A DNA stretch of 64,000 nucleotides from Brevundimonas sp. (GCF_027487935.1 NZ_JAIYCP010000003.1:1-64000); one strand, 5' to 3'; positions 1 through 11,734 are shown, numbered from the stretch's first letter. A program made the numbers and translations. Notes: a model not told the origin generated them from the sequence alone.

Positions 1-279
1 CAGCGGTCCGCGCGGGAAGCGCGCGGCGAGCAAACAGGAGCCATCCATCGACCCCTGCGAGGACCCCCGGAGTATCCGTCCCCCGGGCTTCATCGCTCGA
101 CCACAGCCCGCCGACATCGGGGCGCTGGATCCGACGCCCTCCCCACCGACGGGATGGCCAGGAGTCTGACACGGGGTCCAGCGCGGATGGTTCGTGACGC
201 TGTTTATTCTGAAAGGCGAGCGGAGTCAGGGGGTTGGCGGCGGGGGATATGCTGACAATCGGCGGATTGTGAGCATCCC
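1..279. other. No gene recognised at the window edge
   Basis: I see no convincing gene here. On the minus strand an ATG near position 48 could open a reading frame running off the left edge, with a purine-rich stretch ahead of it, but only about 15 codons are visible and they match nothing I recognise. No tRNA-like cloverleaf is visible. Confidence 0.4.
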
Positions 280-558
280 GTCTCCTCCCTGTTCGCGCAG
301 CGAATGGGGAGGGGGACCATCCGAAGGATGGTGGAGGGGTAGAAAGGACCGTGCGGTCGGCGCCCCTCCACCACGCTACGCGTGGTCCCCCTCCCCGCGA
401 AGCGGGGAGGAGACGTGCGGTCGGCGCCCCTCCACCACGCTACGCGTGGTCCCCCTCCCCGCGAAGCGGGGAGGAGACGGGGGGCGCGCCCCTCCACCCT
501 CCTTCGCCTCTACGAGGCTTCGGACGGTCCCCCTCCCCATCGCAGATGGGGAGGGGAC
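280..558. repeat. Array of four GC-rich hairpin repeat units
   Basis: There are four copies of an element that starts CCCCTCCACC, has a small internal hairpin, passes through GGTCCCCCTCCCC and ends in a second hairpin closing on GGGGAGGAGAC. Copy 1 (about 280-340) is inverted relative to the others. Copies 2 and 3 are part of a perfect 64-bp tandem duplication (351-414 and 415-478). Copy 4 (about 488-558) has diverged internal arms. The array lies just beyond the rodA stop. Single copies of the same family occur near 18501-18600 and 60630-60677. Confidence 0.85.
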
Positions 559-599
559 GGGGGGTACCGGCTGGAAAATGCAGCCGGTCCGGCCAGCCC

Positions 600-1757
600 C
601 TAGAACAACCCCTGCCCTTTCGGCAGTTCGGCATAGCGATGCACCCGCGTCGACAGGATCAGGCCGAAGCCGATCATCACGGTCATCATGGACGATCCGC
701 CGTAGGACAGGAGCGGCATCGGGACCCCGACCACCGGCGCCAGGCCCATGACCATGGCCCCGTTGATGAGCACGAACAGGGCGAAGAATGCCGTCATGCC
801 GGCGGCGGCGACCCGGCCGAAATGGCTGTGGGCCAGGGAGGCGATGCGCAAGGAAATCAATATGATCGCTATGTAGCAGGCGATCAGTCCGAACGAGCCG
901 ACGAAGCCGAATTCCTCAGCCACCGTCGAGAAGATGAAGTCGGTGTGGCGCTCCGGCAGGAACTCCAGCTGGCTCTGGCTGCCGAGCCCGTAGCCCTTGC
1001 CCAGGACGCCGCCCGAGCCGAGCGCGATCTTGGACTGGATGATGTTGTAGCCCGTGCCCGAGGGGTCGGACTCGGGGCTGAGGAAGGTCAGGACGCGATT
1101 GCGCTGATATTCCTTCATCCCGAACATGACGAACGGCGGAATGATGGCTGCGGCGGCGACCGCGCCGGCGGCAATGACCCGCCAGCTGAGGCCGGCCACG
1201 ACCATGATCGCACCGCCGGTCAGGCCGATGATCATGGCCGATCCGAGGTCCGGCTGTTTGGCGACGAGGATGAAGGGCACACCGATCATGCCCGCCGGGA
1301 TCAGCAGCTTCCAGGACCAGCGGGCCTCCTGGGCGGTATGGCTGTGGTACCAGCGGGCCAGGGCCAGAACGAGGCCGAGCTTCATGAACTCCGCCGGCTG
1401 GATCCGGATAAAGCCGAGATTGAGCCAGTTCCGGGCCCCGCCCGCGACATAGCCGAGGGGCGTGAACTCGATCATCAGGACCAGCAGCAGCAGCACCCCG
1501 TAGAGCGGATAGGCGGCACGGAACCACCATTTCGGGTGCAGCATGGCCAGGCCCAGCATCACCACCAGCAGCAGGCCGAAGCGGATCGCATGTTTGATCG
1601 CCCAAGGCTGCCAATCGCCACCTGCGATCGAATAGAGCATGGCGGTGCCGACGAAGGCGACCAGGCACAGCAGGGCAACCAGACGCCAGTCCAGTTCGGT
1701 GATCTTGGTCGAGAGGCGGTCGCGTTCGCCGGGACGGGTCAGGGCCGAGGCGGTCAT
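600..1757 (-). CDS. rodA: RodA, peptidoglycan glycosyltransferase of the elongasome
   Basis: This is a 385-residue SEDS-family protein with about ten hydrophobic segments, a normal length for RodA. SEDS proteins polymerise glycan strands from lipid II in the inner membrane together with a class B PBP. Visible family features include the WLNLGFIRIQPAEFMKLGLV region (residues about 110-130), the conserved KQPDLGSA motif and the C-terminal LLSYGGSSMM motif. Its ATG overlaps the stop of mrdA by 4 bases (ATGA), so the cognate transpeptidase gene is directly upstream and probably translationally coupled. It is the last gene of the mreBCD-mrdA-rodA cluster. Confidence 0.97.
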   Translation of the reverse strand: MTASALTRPGERDRLSTKITELDWRLVALLCLVAFVGTAMLYSIAGGDWQPWAIKHAIRFGLLLVVMLGLAMLHPKWWFRAAYPLYGVLLLLVLMIEFTPLGYVAGGARNWLNLGFIRIQPAEFMKLGLVLALARWYHSHTAQEARWSWKLLIPAGMIGVPFILVAKQPDLGSAMIIGLTGGAIMVVAGLSWRVIAAGAVAAAAIIPPFVMFGMKEYQRNRVLTFLSPESDPSGTGYNIIQSKIALGSGGVLGKGYGLGSQSQLEFLPERHTDFIFSTVAEEFGFVGSFGLIACYIAIILISLRIASLAHSHFGRVAAAGMTAFFALFVLINGAMVMGLAPVVGVPMPLLSYGGSSMMTVMIGFGLILSTRVHRYAELPKGQGLF

Positions 1758-3835
1758 TGCGGCGGCTCCGGGACATAGGGGCGCGGTCCGGCGCTCGCGG
1801 CCGGCGCAGCAGGCTGGGGCGCTGGGTCTACCGGGTCAGCGGCCACACCCGTGACCTCGCCACCCGGCCCGGCGCCGAGTTCGCCCTCGTCGGCACCGGC
1901 GGGCGAGAGCGCTTCGGGCGGCAGGGGGCGCTCGATGCGGGCGCGCATGTCGGGATCCTTGAGCAGGACGGTCTTCATGATCTCGCGCGCCCGGGGCGCG
2001 GCATCGGCCGAACCGCCGACCGGCGCATGCTGGATGATCAGGGCGATGGCGTAACGCGGCGCATCGTGCGGGGCGAAGGCGACGAACAGGGCGTGGTCGC
2101 GGCGGGTCCAGACGGCGTCACGCGGTCCGCGCGAGCCCGAACCATAGTCGCGTGACTGGGCCGTGCCGGTCTTACCGGCCATCTGGATGTCGCCGAGGCC
2201 GAGCTGGGACGCCCGGTAGGCCGTGCCGGTCACGTCATTGGCCACGGCCGCCATGCCGTCCCGGACGATGTTGAGGTGTTCCTGGCTGAACGGCAGGTCG
2301 GGCACGGCCGCGCCCGACGGCCGCTCGACGCCCCCCACGGAGCGGACCAGGCGTGGCGTGATGGCCTTGCGACCATTGGCGAGGCGGGCGGTCATGACGG
2401 CCAGTTGCAGCGCCGTCGTCTTGATGGCCCCCTGGCCGATGGCGACGGACAGGGTCTCGCCGGGATACCAGATGCGGGCGTCCGGGTTCGGATTGCGGGT
2501 CCGGCGGGCATAGTCGGCCTTCCAAGCCCGGCTGGGCATGGTGCCCTTGCTCTGACCGCCGATGCCGATCTCATAGACCTGGTTGAAGCCCAGATCCTCG
2601 GCGACCCGGGCGATCCGGTCGACGCCGGCGCGGTTGCAGAGGTGATAGAAATAGGTGTCGCACGAGTTCTTGATGGCATTGTGCATGTCCATCGAGCCGT
2701 GTCCGCCGCGCTTCCAGCAGCGGAAGGTCCGGTTGCCGTAACGATAGCCGCCGGTGCAGGTCACGCGCTCGGCCGGATTGATGCCCGCGTCCAGCAGGGC
2801 CAGGGCGGTGGTCATCTTGAAGGTCGAGCCCGGCGGGAAGCTGCCGTAGATCGCCTTGTCCAGCAGGGGCTTGCGCTCATAGTCGCGCAGGGCACCGTAG
2901 ACCCGCGAGGGCACGCCGCCGACGAACATATTGGGGTCGAACGACGGGGCCGAGACCATGCACAGGATGTCGCCGTTGCGGATGTCCATGACCACGCAGC
3001 CGCCGGACTCCTCGCCAAAGACCTCGAGCGCGCGGTTCTGGACGTCGGCGTCGAGGGTCAGGACGACGTCGCTGCCCGGCACGGCGGGTTTGGAGCCGCC
3101 GATGTCCTCGGCCACCACCCTGCCCCGGGCATCGACCTCGACCCGGTTGCCGCCGGCCTCGCCGCGCAGTTCGGTATCGAACGATTTCTCAACGCCCTGG
3201 CGACCGATCCGGAAGCCGGGATTGTAGAGAATTTCCGGGACCTTCTCGCCGCGATCCTCGATAGCCTTGATGTCGCGGTCGTTGGGCTTGGCGACATAGC
3301 CGATGACATGGGCGAAGGCCCCGCCGAACGGGTAGTAGCGGGCCTCGTTCATGTCGGCCATGACGCCCGGCAGCTCGTTGGCATACAGGTTGACCCGGGC
3401 GAACTCCTCCCAGGTCAGGTCGCTCTTGACCGGAACCGGCGAGAAGCGCGGGGCGGCGTTGACGTCGCGGATGATGGACCGGCGCCGGTCCAGGGTATCC
3501 GGCAACAGCCGGCCCAGCAGGTCGAGCGTCTGGTCCAGGTCCTTGGTCTCGTCGCGCACCACCAGCACCCGGAAACTGGGGCGGTTGCCGGCGATGACCA
3601 CGCCGTCGCGGTCGAGGATGCGGCCGCGCGGCGGAGGCACCAGGCGGAAGTTGAACTGGTTGTTCGACGCCATGGTGGCGTACTGGCCGGCCTGGATGAC
3701 CTGAAGCTGGGCCAGTCGGCCGGTCAGGGCCAGTCCGCCCAGGGTGGTCAGGCCGCCGAGCACGAAGGTGCGGCGCAGGAAGGAGCCCTGGCGCTCATTG
3801 ACGTCCGAAAAGAAGATCGAGGGTTCCGAGCTCAT
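1754..3835 (-). CDS. mrdA: Penicillin-binding protein 2, elongation-specific transpeptidase
   Basis: This is a 693-residue class B PBP that crosslinks peptidoglycan during lateral wall growth as partner of RodA. It has a short cytoplasmic N-terminus, one membrane segment around residues 23-45, a pedestal domain, and a transpeptidase domain with the active-site STFK at 337-340, SCD at 391-393 and KTGT at 555-558. The C-terminus (after about 640) is rich in Ala, Gly and Pro and probably disordered. The start lies at the edge of an inverted repeat whose GGAGG arm abuts the ATG; a second AGGGAG about 9 bases upstream is the likelier ribosome binding site. Confidence 0.97.
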   Translation of the reverse strand: MSSEPSIFFSDVNERQGSFLRRTFVLGGLTTLGGLALTGRLAQLQVIQAGQYATMASNNQFNFRLVPPPRGRILDRDGVVIAGNRPSFRVLVVRDETKDLDQTLDLLGRLLPDTLDRRRSIIRDVNAAPRFSPVPVKSDLTWEEFARVNLYANELPGVMADMNEARYYPFGGAFAHVIGYVAKPNDRDIKAIEDRGEKVPEILYNPGFRIGRQGVEKSFDTELRGEAGGNRVEVDARGRVVAEDIGGSKPAVPGSDVVLTLDADVQNRALEVFGEESGGCVVMDIRNGDILCMVSAPSFDPNMFVGGVPSRVYGALRDYERKPLLDKAIYGSFPPGSTFKMTTALALLDAGINPAERVTCTGGYRYGNRTFRCWKRGGHGSMDMHNAIKNSCDTYFYHLCNRAGVDRIARVAEDLGFNQVYEIGIGGQSKGTMPSRAWKADYARRTRNPNPDARIWYPGETLSVAIGQGAIKTTALQLAVMTARLANGRKAITPRLVRSVGGVERPSGAAVPDLPFSQEHLNIVRDGMAAVANDVTGTAYRASQLGLGDIQMAGKTGTAQSRDYGSGSRGPRDAVWTRRDHALFVAFAPHDAPRYAIALIIQHAPVGGSADAAPRAREIMKTVLLKDPDMRARIERPLPPEALSPAGADEGELGAGPGGEVTGVAADPVDPAPQPAAPAASAGPRPYVPEPPQ

Positions 3836-3866
3836 CCTCCTTCGCTCCCTGCGGGAGCTTCGGAGG
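3834..3866. repeat. Short inverted repeat at the mreD-mrdA junction
   Basis: The arms TCCTCC-TTCG-CTCCC and GGGAG-CTTC-GGAGGA pair around a TGC loop. The element is the main content of the 67-bp gap between mreD and mrdA, and on the minus strand its purine arms serve as the Shine-Dalgarno region of mrdA. A second, weaker dyad (GATCCT/AGGATC) follows at about 3874-3903. Confidence 0.7.
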
Positions 3867-3902
3867 ACAGGTCCGATCCTGCGAAGCCTTGGCGGAGAAG
3901 GA

Positions 3903-4421
3903 TCACCGGAACCTCACGTCGCCGTCCTCGAACCGTTCGATCATCCAGTTGGCGAACGGGAAGAGGAGCAGGGTCGGGACGACCTGGCCGATCAGGGACA
4001 GGATGCTCGGCGCGTTACGGGCGAACAGGGACGCGACCACATAGGCCATCAGAAAGGCCAGGCTGCAGCAGGCGGCATACCAGGCGAACAGGACCGCCGT
4101 ATCCTGACCGATCAGGAAGCTGCGCGAGGCCAGAACCACCGCAAAGATGGCCAGCAGGACCAGACCCCAAAGGCCGAGCGGACCATAGGTCAGGATATCC
4201 AGAAGCAGGCCGAGCACGACCAGCACCAGCGGGGCCGTGATCGAGGGGCGGATCAGCGGCCAGGCAAAGGCCAGCACCATCGGAATGACCGGCTCGGGCA
4301 GGTGGAGGCCGAACAGCTCAACCGGTGTCGCGAGCAGGATGGTGACCGCAAGGGTGACGCCGGCCGGTATGAAAATCCACTGCACCGGCCCGACCACACG
4401 AACCGCGACCGGGCGTCTCAT
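3903..4421 (-). CDS. mreD: MreD, rod-shape-determining inner membrane protein
   Basis: This is a small (172 aa) integral membrane protein with about five hydrophobic segments, matching MreD in size and topology. MreD belongs to the MreBCD complex that positions the elongation machinery. The sequence itself is poorly conserved, so the call rests on topology and position: it overlaps mreC by 4 bases (ATGA) and precedes mrdA. The residues WPLIRPSITAPLVLVVLGLL fit the usual MreD transmembrane pattern. Confidence 0.93.
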   Translation of the reverse strand: MRRPVAVRVVGPVQWIFIPAGVTLAVTILLATPVELFGLHLPEPVIPMVLAFAWPLIRPSITAPLVLVVLGLLLDILTYGPLGLWGLVLLAIFAVVLASRSFLIGQDTAVLFAWYAACCSLAFLMAYVVASLFARNAPSILSLIGQVVPTLLLFPFANWMIERFEDGDVRFR

Positions 4422-5512
4422 TCGGTCCCTCCCGCCGGTGCGGGCGCGGGCGCGGGGGAGATCGGGGCCGGGCTTGCCGCTGCCGGAGGCCGCGGGCGGG
4501 CGGCCTCGGCGGCCGTGGCTGCGGCGGTGTCGGCCCGCCTCTGCTCGGCCTGCACGCGCGCCGCATCACGACGGGCGGCAGAGTCGGTGATGGCGGAGGC
4601 CTGTTCGGGGGTCGCCTCGGGCAGGGTGCCGAGCGCCGCCAGGGGCGGAGCGTTCAGCTGTTCCGGGGCGATCAACTGGCCGAAATCCTCGAACAGCATG
4701 ACGCGGACATAGTCGATGGCCCCCCGGTCGCTGAACAGCTTGACCCGCCAGCTGCCGTCGATGCCGCGGGCGGCGACGCCGATGGGAACGCCGCGCGGGA
4801 AGCCGCCGCCGTCGCCGGACGACAGGATGCGGTCGCCGACCTGGATCGAGGCGGTGCCGCGCATGAATTCGAGCCGGGGATTGGCGCTGCCGTCGCCCTT
4901 GAGGATGGCGCGGGCGTCGGTGCGATCGACCAGCACCGGGATCTGGCTGGCTACGTCGGTGACCCGCAACATGCGGCTGACGCCCGGCGAGACACCGACG
5001 ATACGACCGACCAGTCCGTGCTCATTGATGACGGGATTGCCGACCTTGATGCCCTTTGCCGACCCCGCATCGAGCAGCCGGGCCCTGGAGAAGGGGCCGC
5101 GCGTGTCGAGAATGGAGCGTGCCGTCTGCATGGCCACGGGCGGCTCGGGCCGGATGCCCAGCATGGTCTCATAGCGGGCGTTGACGTTCTTGAGCGCAAT
5201 GGCCTGGTCGCGCCACGGCTGCAGTTCCGCCAGTTCGCGCTTGAGCCGGCGGTTCTCGGAGACGGCGAAGAAATAGCCGCCGACATAGTCGCTGGCATGG
5301 CCGAACCAGCGCACCGGGGCGGCGAAGATGCCACCGACCGGACCGGCGACCGCTTCCACGCCGGCGCGCACCGGCTGATAGGGCGAGGTCTGGGCGCGGG
5401 CGTCGCTGATCAGCAGCAGGACGCAGCCGATGGCCGCGACAGCGACGGTCACGGCCGCGGTCCAGACCAGCGGCACCTTGATGTTCTCGAACGGTCCGTC
5501 GCGAAACGCCAC
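4418..5512 (-). CDS. mreC: MreC, periplasmic rod-shape-determining protein
   Basis: This is a 364-residue protein with one N-terminal membrane segment (about 14-36), a coiled region around 85-115 and the beta-rich periplasmic MreC core (about 115-285). The core includes a GLVGRIVGVSPG stretch and the SSGDGGGFPRGVPIG loop typical of the family. MreC binds PBP2 and MreB. The C-terminal 80 residues are Ala/Pro-rich and look disordered, making the protein longer than E. coli MreC. The start is GTG, preceded by GGAAGG six bases upstream. It lies 139 bases downstream of mreB. Confidence 0.96.
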   Translation of the reverse strand: MAFRDGPFENIKVPLVWTAAVTVAVAAIGCVLLLISDARAQTSPYQPVRAGVEAVAGPVGGIFAAPVRWFGHASDYVGGYFFAVSENRRLKRELAELQPWRDQAIALKNVNARYETMLGIRPEPPVAMQTARSILDTRGPFSRARLLDAGSAKGIKVGNPVINEHGLVGRIVGVSPGVSRMLRVTDVASQIPVLVDRTDARAILKGDGSANPRLEFMRGTASIQVGDRILSSGDGGGFPRGVPIGVAARGIDGSWRVKLFSDRGAIDYVRVMLFEDFGQLIAPEQLNAPPLAALGTLPEATPEQASAITDSAARRDAARVQAEQRRADTAAATAAEAARPRPPAAASPAPISPAPAPAPAGGTE

Positions 5513-5575
5513 GGCGCGCCTTCCTCAGAAAAAGGGAATCGGCGGGACGCCCCCGGCCGATCTGAGCAGCCTATC

Positions 5576-5603
5576 GCAAAATCCGTGCCGGTTGGGAACC
5601 GGC
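5576..5603 (-). terminator. Possible attenuating hairpin between mreB and mreC
   Basis: On the minus strand a perfect 7-bp stem (GCCGGTT / AACCGGC, loop CCC, positions 5603-5587) is followed five bases later by TTTT. The U-run is short and offset, so any termination would be partial. It would be consistent with making more mreB than mreCD message, but this is inference. Confidence 0.35.
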
Positions 5604-5651
5604 CAGGACACAACGATAGAGGGGATTTGAAGCCTTTGTTCGACCGGGCCC

Positions 5652-6734
<1,083 letters not shown>

Positions 6735-6950
6735 TCAGTCTCGATCCGCTTCGGCGACGCCCCGGCGTCACGCATCCCCACGCGCCGCCTCCTGATCGTT
6801 ATCGCCTGACCGACCTTGGCGCTCGTTTGCCCTTGTGCGAGGGCGATTACAAGTCTTTTGGGGTGATGTCGGCGCGGTGGACGTATCGGGAAGCGTCGCG
6901 GCCGCCCCCCGATACAATCACGTTTCCGGCACCTTTCCGGGATCGAGGAC

Positions 6951-7568
6951 CTAGACGGCGCTCAGGCCCTCTGCGGCCAGCACGCGCGACACCGCCGGGC
7001 GGGCCTGGACGCGGTCGAGGTGGGCGTTCAGGCCGGGGAAGCGCGCGCTGTCCAGAAGGTGCGCCGATCGCGCCCAGCGCGTGAAGACCGCGAGGTAGCC
7101 GTCGGCCAGGGTGAAGCCGTCTCCGAAGACCCACGGCCCCTTCAGCCAGTGATCCTCGACCAGCTGATATTTGGCGAGCGCCAGTTCGACGGCTTCTGCC
7201 CGGGCCCCGGCCTCCAGCGGCGGACGGCTGAACAGCACCTTGCCGATGGCCGGGTGCAGGGAGGACGACAGGAAGCCGTTGAAGGCGTTGAAGGCGGCGA
7301 AGGCATGGGGATCGTCGATCGGCGCCAGGTTCCGGTCCGGATGGGTCTGGGCGATGAAGGCGAGGATGGCGGGGTTCTGGGTGATCACCCCCCGATCGGT
7401 CTGCAGCGCCGGGGTGGAGCCGGCGGGATTGACGGCCAGATATTCGGGCGTCCGCTGCTGGCCGGACCTGAGGTCGATCACCTGGGTCTCGAAGTCTGCA
7501 CCCGCCTCTTCCAGGGCGATGTGCGATGCGAGGGCGCAGGCCCCCGGCGAGATGAAGAGTTTCAGCAT
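6951..7568 (-). CDS. Glutathione S-transferase family protein
   Basis: This is a 205-residue cytosolic protein with an N-terminal thioredoxin-like domain (MLKLFISPGACALASHIALE) and a C-terminal helical domain, the GST architecture. The beta-class pattern (SPGACS/AL near residue 10 and NPAGSTPAL near 50) resembles bacterial GstA. Substrate cannot be deduced. The frame is open for 60 further codons upstream, but the ATG at 7568 has a GGAGCC ribosome binding site and matches the family N-terminus. It is a single gene, transcribed in the same direction as its neighbours. Confidence 0.92.
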   Translation of the reverse strand: MLKLFISPGACALASHIALEEAGADFETQVIDLRSGQQRTPEYLAVNPAGSTPALQTDRGVITQNPAILAFIAQTHPDRNLAPIDDPHAFAAFNAFNGFLSSSLHPAIGKVLFSRPPLEAGARAEAVELALAKYQLVEDHWLKGPWVFGDGFTLADGYLAVFTRWARSAHLLDSARFPGLNAHLDRVQARPAVSRVLAAEGLSAV

Positions 7569-7642
7569 GAGAAGGCTCCTGAATGGACGAACGCGGCGCT
7601 GCAGATAGGCGGCGCCCCTAACCGTAACAAGGACTGTGCCGA

Positions 7643-8359
7643 TCAATCCGGAGTGAGCCGGTTTTCCCGCCGTTTCACCAGTTCGCGAACCCCCAGCATC
7701 AGCCCCAGCCAGACGACGGCGACACCCGCCAGGATCAGCGAGGTCCACACGCCGTCACCGCTGACCGCCGAAACCACCGCCCCGCCGAAGAAGGCGACGA
7801 GGGCGGTCTTGGGCAGGACGCCGAGGGCACAGCCGGCGAGGAAGGCGGGAAAGGACGCCCGGGTCGCGCCGAAGGCCATGTTGACGACGATGAAGGGGGC
7901 CGAGGGGACGTTGCGGATCATAAAGCTGGCGTAGAAGGCGTTCTTGCCGACAAAGCCCTTGAGCCGGCCCATGGTCCGCCCACTGACCCGGTCGACCAGC
8001 CGCGCCGTCGGTCCCCGCCCCAGCCAGTAGGTCACCCCCGCCGAGGCCACGGTCGCGGCCCAGCTGTAGAAGAAGCCCAGCGACGGCCCGAAGGCGACGA
8101 CACAGGCGGCGATCAGGATGAACTGTGGCGCCCCGATGAAGGCGGCGGCGATGAACAGCACCACGGTCGCGACAAACGCCCAGGGGCTTCCGCGATAGCC
8201 CTGCAGCCAGGCCTCGAGGTTCTCCTCGGCCGCCAGCCCCAGCTGGCTCTTGCCGAGCAACAGCAGGCCCAGCGTCGCGCCGAGCAGCAGCGCCGTCGCC
8301 AGCACCGCCCGCCAGCGGCGGCCTTCCATATTGAGGATGAAGTCGAGGAGGCGGCGCAT
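7643..8359 (-). CDS. TVP38/TMEM64 (SNARE-associated, DedA-like) membrane protein
   Basis: This is a 238-residue integral membrane protein with hydrophobic segments near 18-36, 62-82, 85-110, 150-175 and 200-225. The central region (FIGAPQFILIAACVVAFGPSL, then YWLGR and FIGKNAFYASFMIRNVPSAPF) fits the VTT/SNARE-associated domain, proposed to act in lipid scrambling or transport. Substrate is unknown. It is divergent from the aspartate aminotransferase gene; about 100 bp separate the two starts. Confidence 0.88.
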   Translation of the reverse strand: MRRLLDFILNMEGRRWRAVLATALLLGATLGLLLLGKSQLGLAAEENLEAWLQGYRGSPWAFVATVVLFIAAAFIGAPQFILIAACVVAFGPSLGFFYSWAATVASAGVTYWLGRGPTARLVDRVSGRTMGRLKGFVGKNAFYASFMIRNVPSAPFIVVNMAFGATRASFPAFLAGCALGVLPKTALVAFFGGAVVSAVSGDGVWTSLILAGVAVVWLGLMLGVRELVKRRENRLTPD

Positions 8360-8373
8360 CAGGGCCGATTTAG

Positions 8374-9663
<1,290 letters not shown>

Positions 9664-10692
9664 TCAGGCGGCCCGGCTGACCGCGAAATCGGCCAGCTGT
9701 TCCAGGGCCTCGCGCCAGTCGCTGGCCGGAAGCACCCGCAGGGCCGCCTTGGCGAGGTCGGCGTATTCGCCGGCCGTGTCGAGGGTGGCGTTGAGGGCCC
9801 CGGTGCCGACCACCAGTTCGCGGGCGCGGCGGAAATCGTCCTCGGTGCGCTGGCCCTTGTTGATGGTGCGGTCCCAGAAGGCGTCTTCGCGACCGCGGGT
9901 GCGGGCGGCGGCCAGCAGCAGGGGCATGGTCACCTTGCCCTCACGGAAGTCGTCGCCGGTGTTCTTGCCCAGGGCCTCGGCGGTACCGCCATAGTCCAGC
10001 GCATCGTCGGCCAGTTGAAAGGCCAGGCCGAGGTTCAGGCCATAGGCGCGCAGGGCCTCGACAGACGCTTCCTCGGCCCCTGCCCCGACCGCGCCGGCCT
10101 CGGCGGCGGCGGCGAACAGTTCGGCGGTCTTGGCCGAAATGATCTGCAGATAGGTGTCCTGATCCAGATTCAGGTCGTGGGCGCGGGTCAGCTGCAGCAC
10201 CTCGCCCTCGGAGATGACGCTGGAGGCGCGGGCGAGGATGCCAAGGGCCCGCATCTGGCCGGTCTCCACCATCAGCTCGAAGGCCCGGGCAAAGAGGAAG
10301 TCACCGACCAGCACGCTGGACGGCGCGCCCCAGATCAGATGGGCTGCGACCTTGCCGCGCCGCAGGTCCGACGCATCGACGACGTCGTCATGCAGCAGGG
10401 TGGCGGTGTGGATGAATTCGACCGCCGCCGCCAGTTTGACCGGAGCGGTGATGTCGCCGCTCGCACCGGACGCGCGGGCGGCGGCGAGGGTTAGCAGGGG
10501 CCGCAACCGCTTGCCGCCGGCGGAGATCAGATGCTCGGCCAGCAGGGGGATGACCGGCACCTGGGACTGCATCCGGTCGAGGATCAGGGCGTCGACGGTC
10601 GCCATGTCGCGCGCCGCCAGCCGCACGAGCGGCTCGACATGCCCCTTCGAGCGGGGCTCGGCGACGGTGACAGCGTCCAACGGGAAACTCAT
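9664..10692 (-). CDS. Polyprenyl (octaprenyl-type) diphosphate synthase
   Basis: This is a 342-residue trans-prenyltransferase that elongates isoprenyl diphosphates, most likely for the ubiquinone side chain. The two aspartate-rich motifs are present: LLHDDVVD (first) and QLADDALDY (second), along with the SAGGKRLRP substrate-binding loop. The ATG at 10692 was preferred to one 30 codons upstream because family members start near here. Chain length cannot be read from sequence by eye. It is divergent from the adjacent methyltransferase gene. Confidence 0.93.
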   Translation of the reverse strand: MSFPLDAVTVAEPRSKGHVEPLVRLAARDMATVDALILDRMQSQVPVIPLLAEHLISAGGKRLRPLLTLAAARASGASGDITAPVKLAAAVEFIHTATLLHDDVVDASDLRRGKVAAHLIWGAPSSVLVGDFLFARAFELMVETGQMRALGILARASSVISEGEVLQLTRAHDLNLDQDTYLQIISAKTAELFAAAAEAGAVGAGAEEASVEALRAYGLNLGLAFQLADDALDYGGTAEALGKNTGDDFREGKVTMPLLLAAARTRGREDAFWDRTINKGQRTEDDFRRARELVVGTGALNATLDTAGEYADLAKAALRVLPASDWREALEQLADFAVSRAA

Positions 10693-10797
10693 CGAAACGG
10701 CGGCGTGGGGGAGAATCACGCCCGAAAACACAGCTGCCGCCTTGCCGGGCGGCGATGCGGCGCACAATGGTGATCGCTCCATGAAGGGTCAAGCCGC

Positions 10798-11556
10798 GTG
10801 ACCGTCGCACCGTTCCAGCCCGCCGACGACAGTATCGTCGAGAACGCCCTGCTGGGCGGTCGCGTCCGGCTGCGCCAGCCGGCCCGGGGCTATCGGGCGG
10901 GCATGGATGCGGCGCTGCTGGCAGCGGCTGTGGCGGCGGAACCGGGCGAGCGGGTGATCGAGGCCGGCTGTGGTGCCGGGGCCGTGCTGATGCAGATCGC
11001 GGCGCGTTGTCCGGGTCTTGTCCTGACCGGCCTGGAGCGCGATCCGGCCATGGCGGCGCTGGCGCGTGAGAATGCGGTGCTGAACGGGGCGGACGCGCAG
11101 ATCGTCGAGGGCGACGTCGCGGCGGGGTTCCGGGCGCTGGACCTGCCGCTGTTTGACCGGGCGATCAGCAATCCGCCCTTCTTCGACGACCCGGGGGCCT
11201 TACGGGCGCCGGCGGACGGCAAGCGCGGGGCCTGGATGGCGGATGACGGGCTGAAGGCCTGGACGCGGTTTTTGCTGAAGTCCGTGCGCGAGGGGGGCCG
11301 GATCGTGGTCATTCACCGCGCCGACCGGCTGGCTGATCTGCTGGCCCTGCTGGGTGAGACGGCGGGCTCGTTCGCAGTGCGCGGCATTCATCCCCATGCC
11401 GATGAACCGGCGAAACGGGTGCTGGTGCAGGCGATCAAGACCGGCAAGGCGCCGCTGAGACTGTTGCCGCCGCTGGTTCTGCATGATCGGTCGGACGCCA
11501 AGCACACGGCGGAGGCGGAGGCGATCCTGAGGGGCGAGGCGGGGTTGGGGTGGTGA
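10798..11556 (+). CDS. TrmN6-like tRNA1(Val) adenine N6-methyltransferase
   Basis: This is a 252-residue class I SAM-dependent methyltransferase. Motif I (VIEAGCGAGAVLMQIA) and the N6-adenine catalytic signature NPPFF are present, with the N-terminal RLRQPARGYRAGMDAALLAAA typical of the YfiC/TrmN6 group that methylates A37 of tRNA1(Val). The start is GTG, with AAGGG about ten bases upstream. The tRNA specificity is inferred from family resemblance only. Confidence 0.85.
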   Translation: MTVAPFQPADDSIVENALLGGRVRLRQPARGYRAGMDAALLAAAVAAEPGERVIEAGCGAGAVLMQIAARCPGLVLTGLERDPAMAALARENAVLNGADAQIVEGDVAAGFRALDLPLFDRAISNPPFFDDPGALRAPADGKRGAWMADDGLKAWTRFLLKSVREGGRIVVIHRADRLADLLALLGETAGSFAVRGIHPHADEPAKRVLVQAIKTGKAPLRLLPPLVLHDRSDAKHTAEAEAILRGEAGLGW

Positions 11557-11576
11557 GGGGGTGGCTGGTGGCTGCG

Positions 11577-11605
11577 GTGGTGGTTAGTGGTTAGTGGTTA
11601 GTGGC
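11577..11605 (+). repeat. Short 7-base tandem repeat
   Basis: TTAGTGG is repeated three times within a GTGG-rich stretch just downstream of the methyltransferase stop. It is non-coding and of unknown role; slippage would be an obvious origin. Confidence 0.7.
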
Positions 11606-11734
11606 TGGCCGCCGCCTGCGCGACGGCACGGTCCGCGCCGCCCTTCCGCCATCAGTACGTCGACAATCGCTCGCCACGCGCCACTGGCCAGCCGCTGGCT
11701 TTCCCGGTCCCGCCCGACGGGCTATGCCACCCCC

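Noticed and set aside
1..48. Start of a minus-strand gene running off the left edge
   Set aside because: Only about 15 codons are visible, without a clear ribosome binding site or family resemblance.
280..558. CRISPR-like array
   Set aside because: Units are hairpin-rich, vary in length, include an inverted copy and have no unique spacers of constant size.
2276..4240. A 654-codon plus-strand open frame over mrdA and mreD
   Set aside because: It crosses two real genes and their junction antisense, and encodes no recognisable domain.
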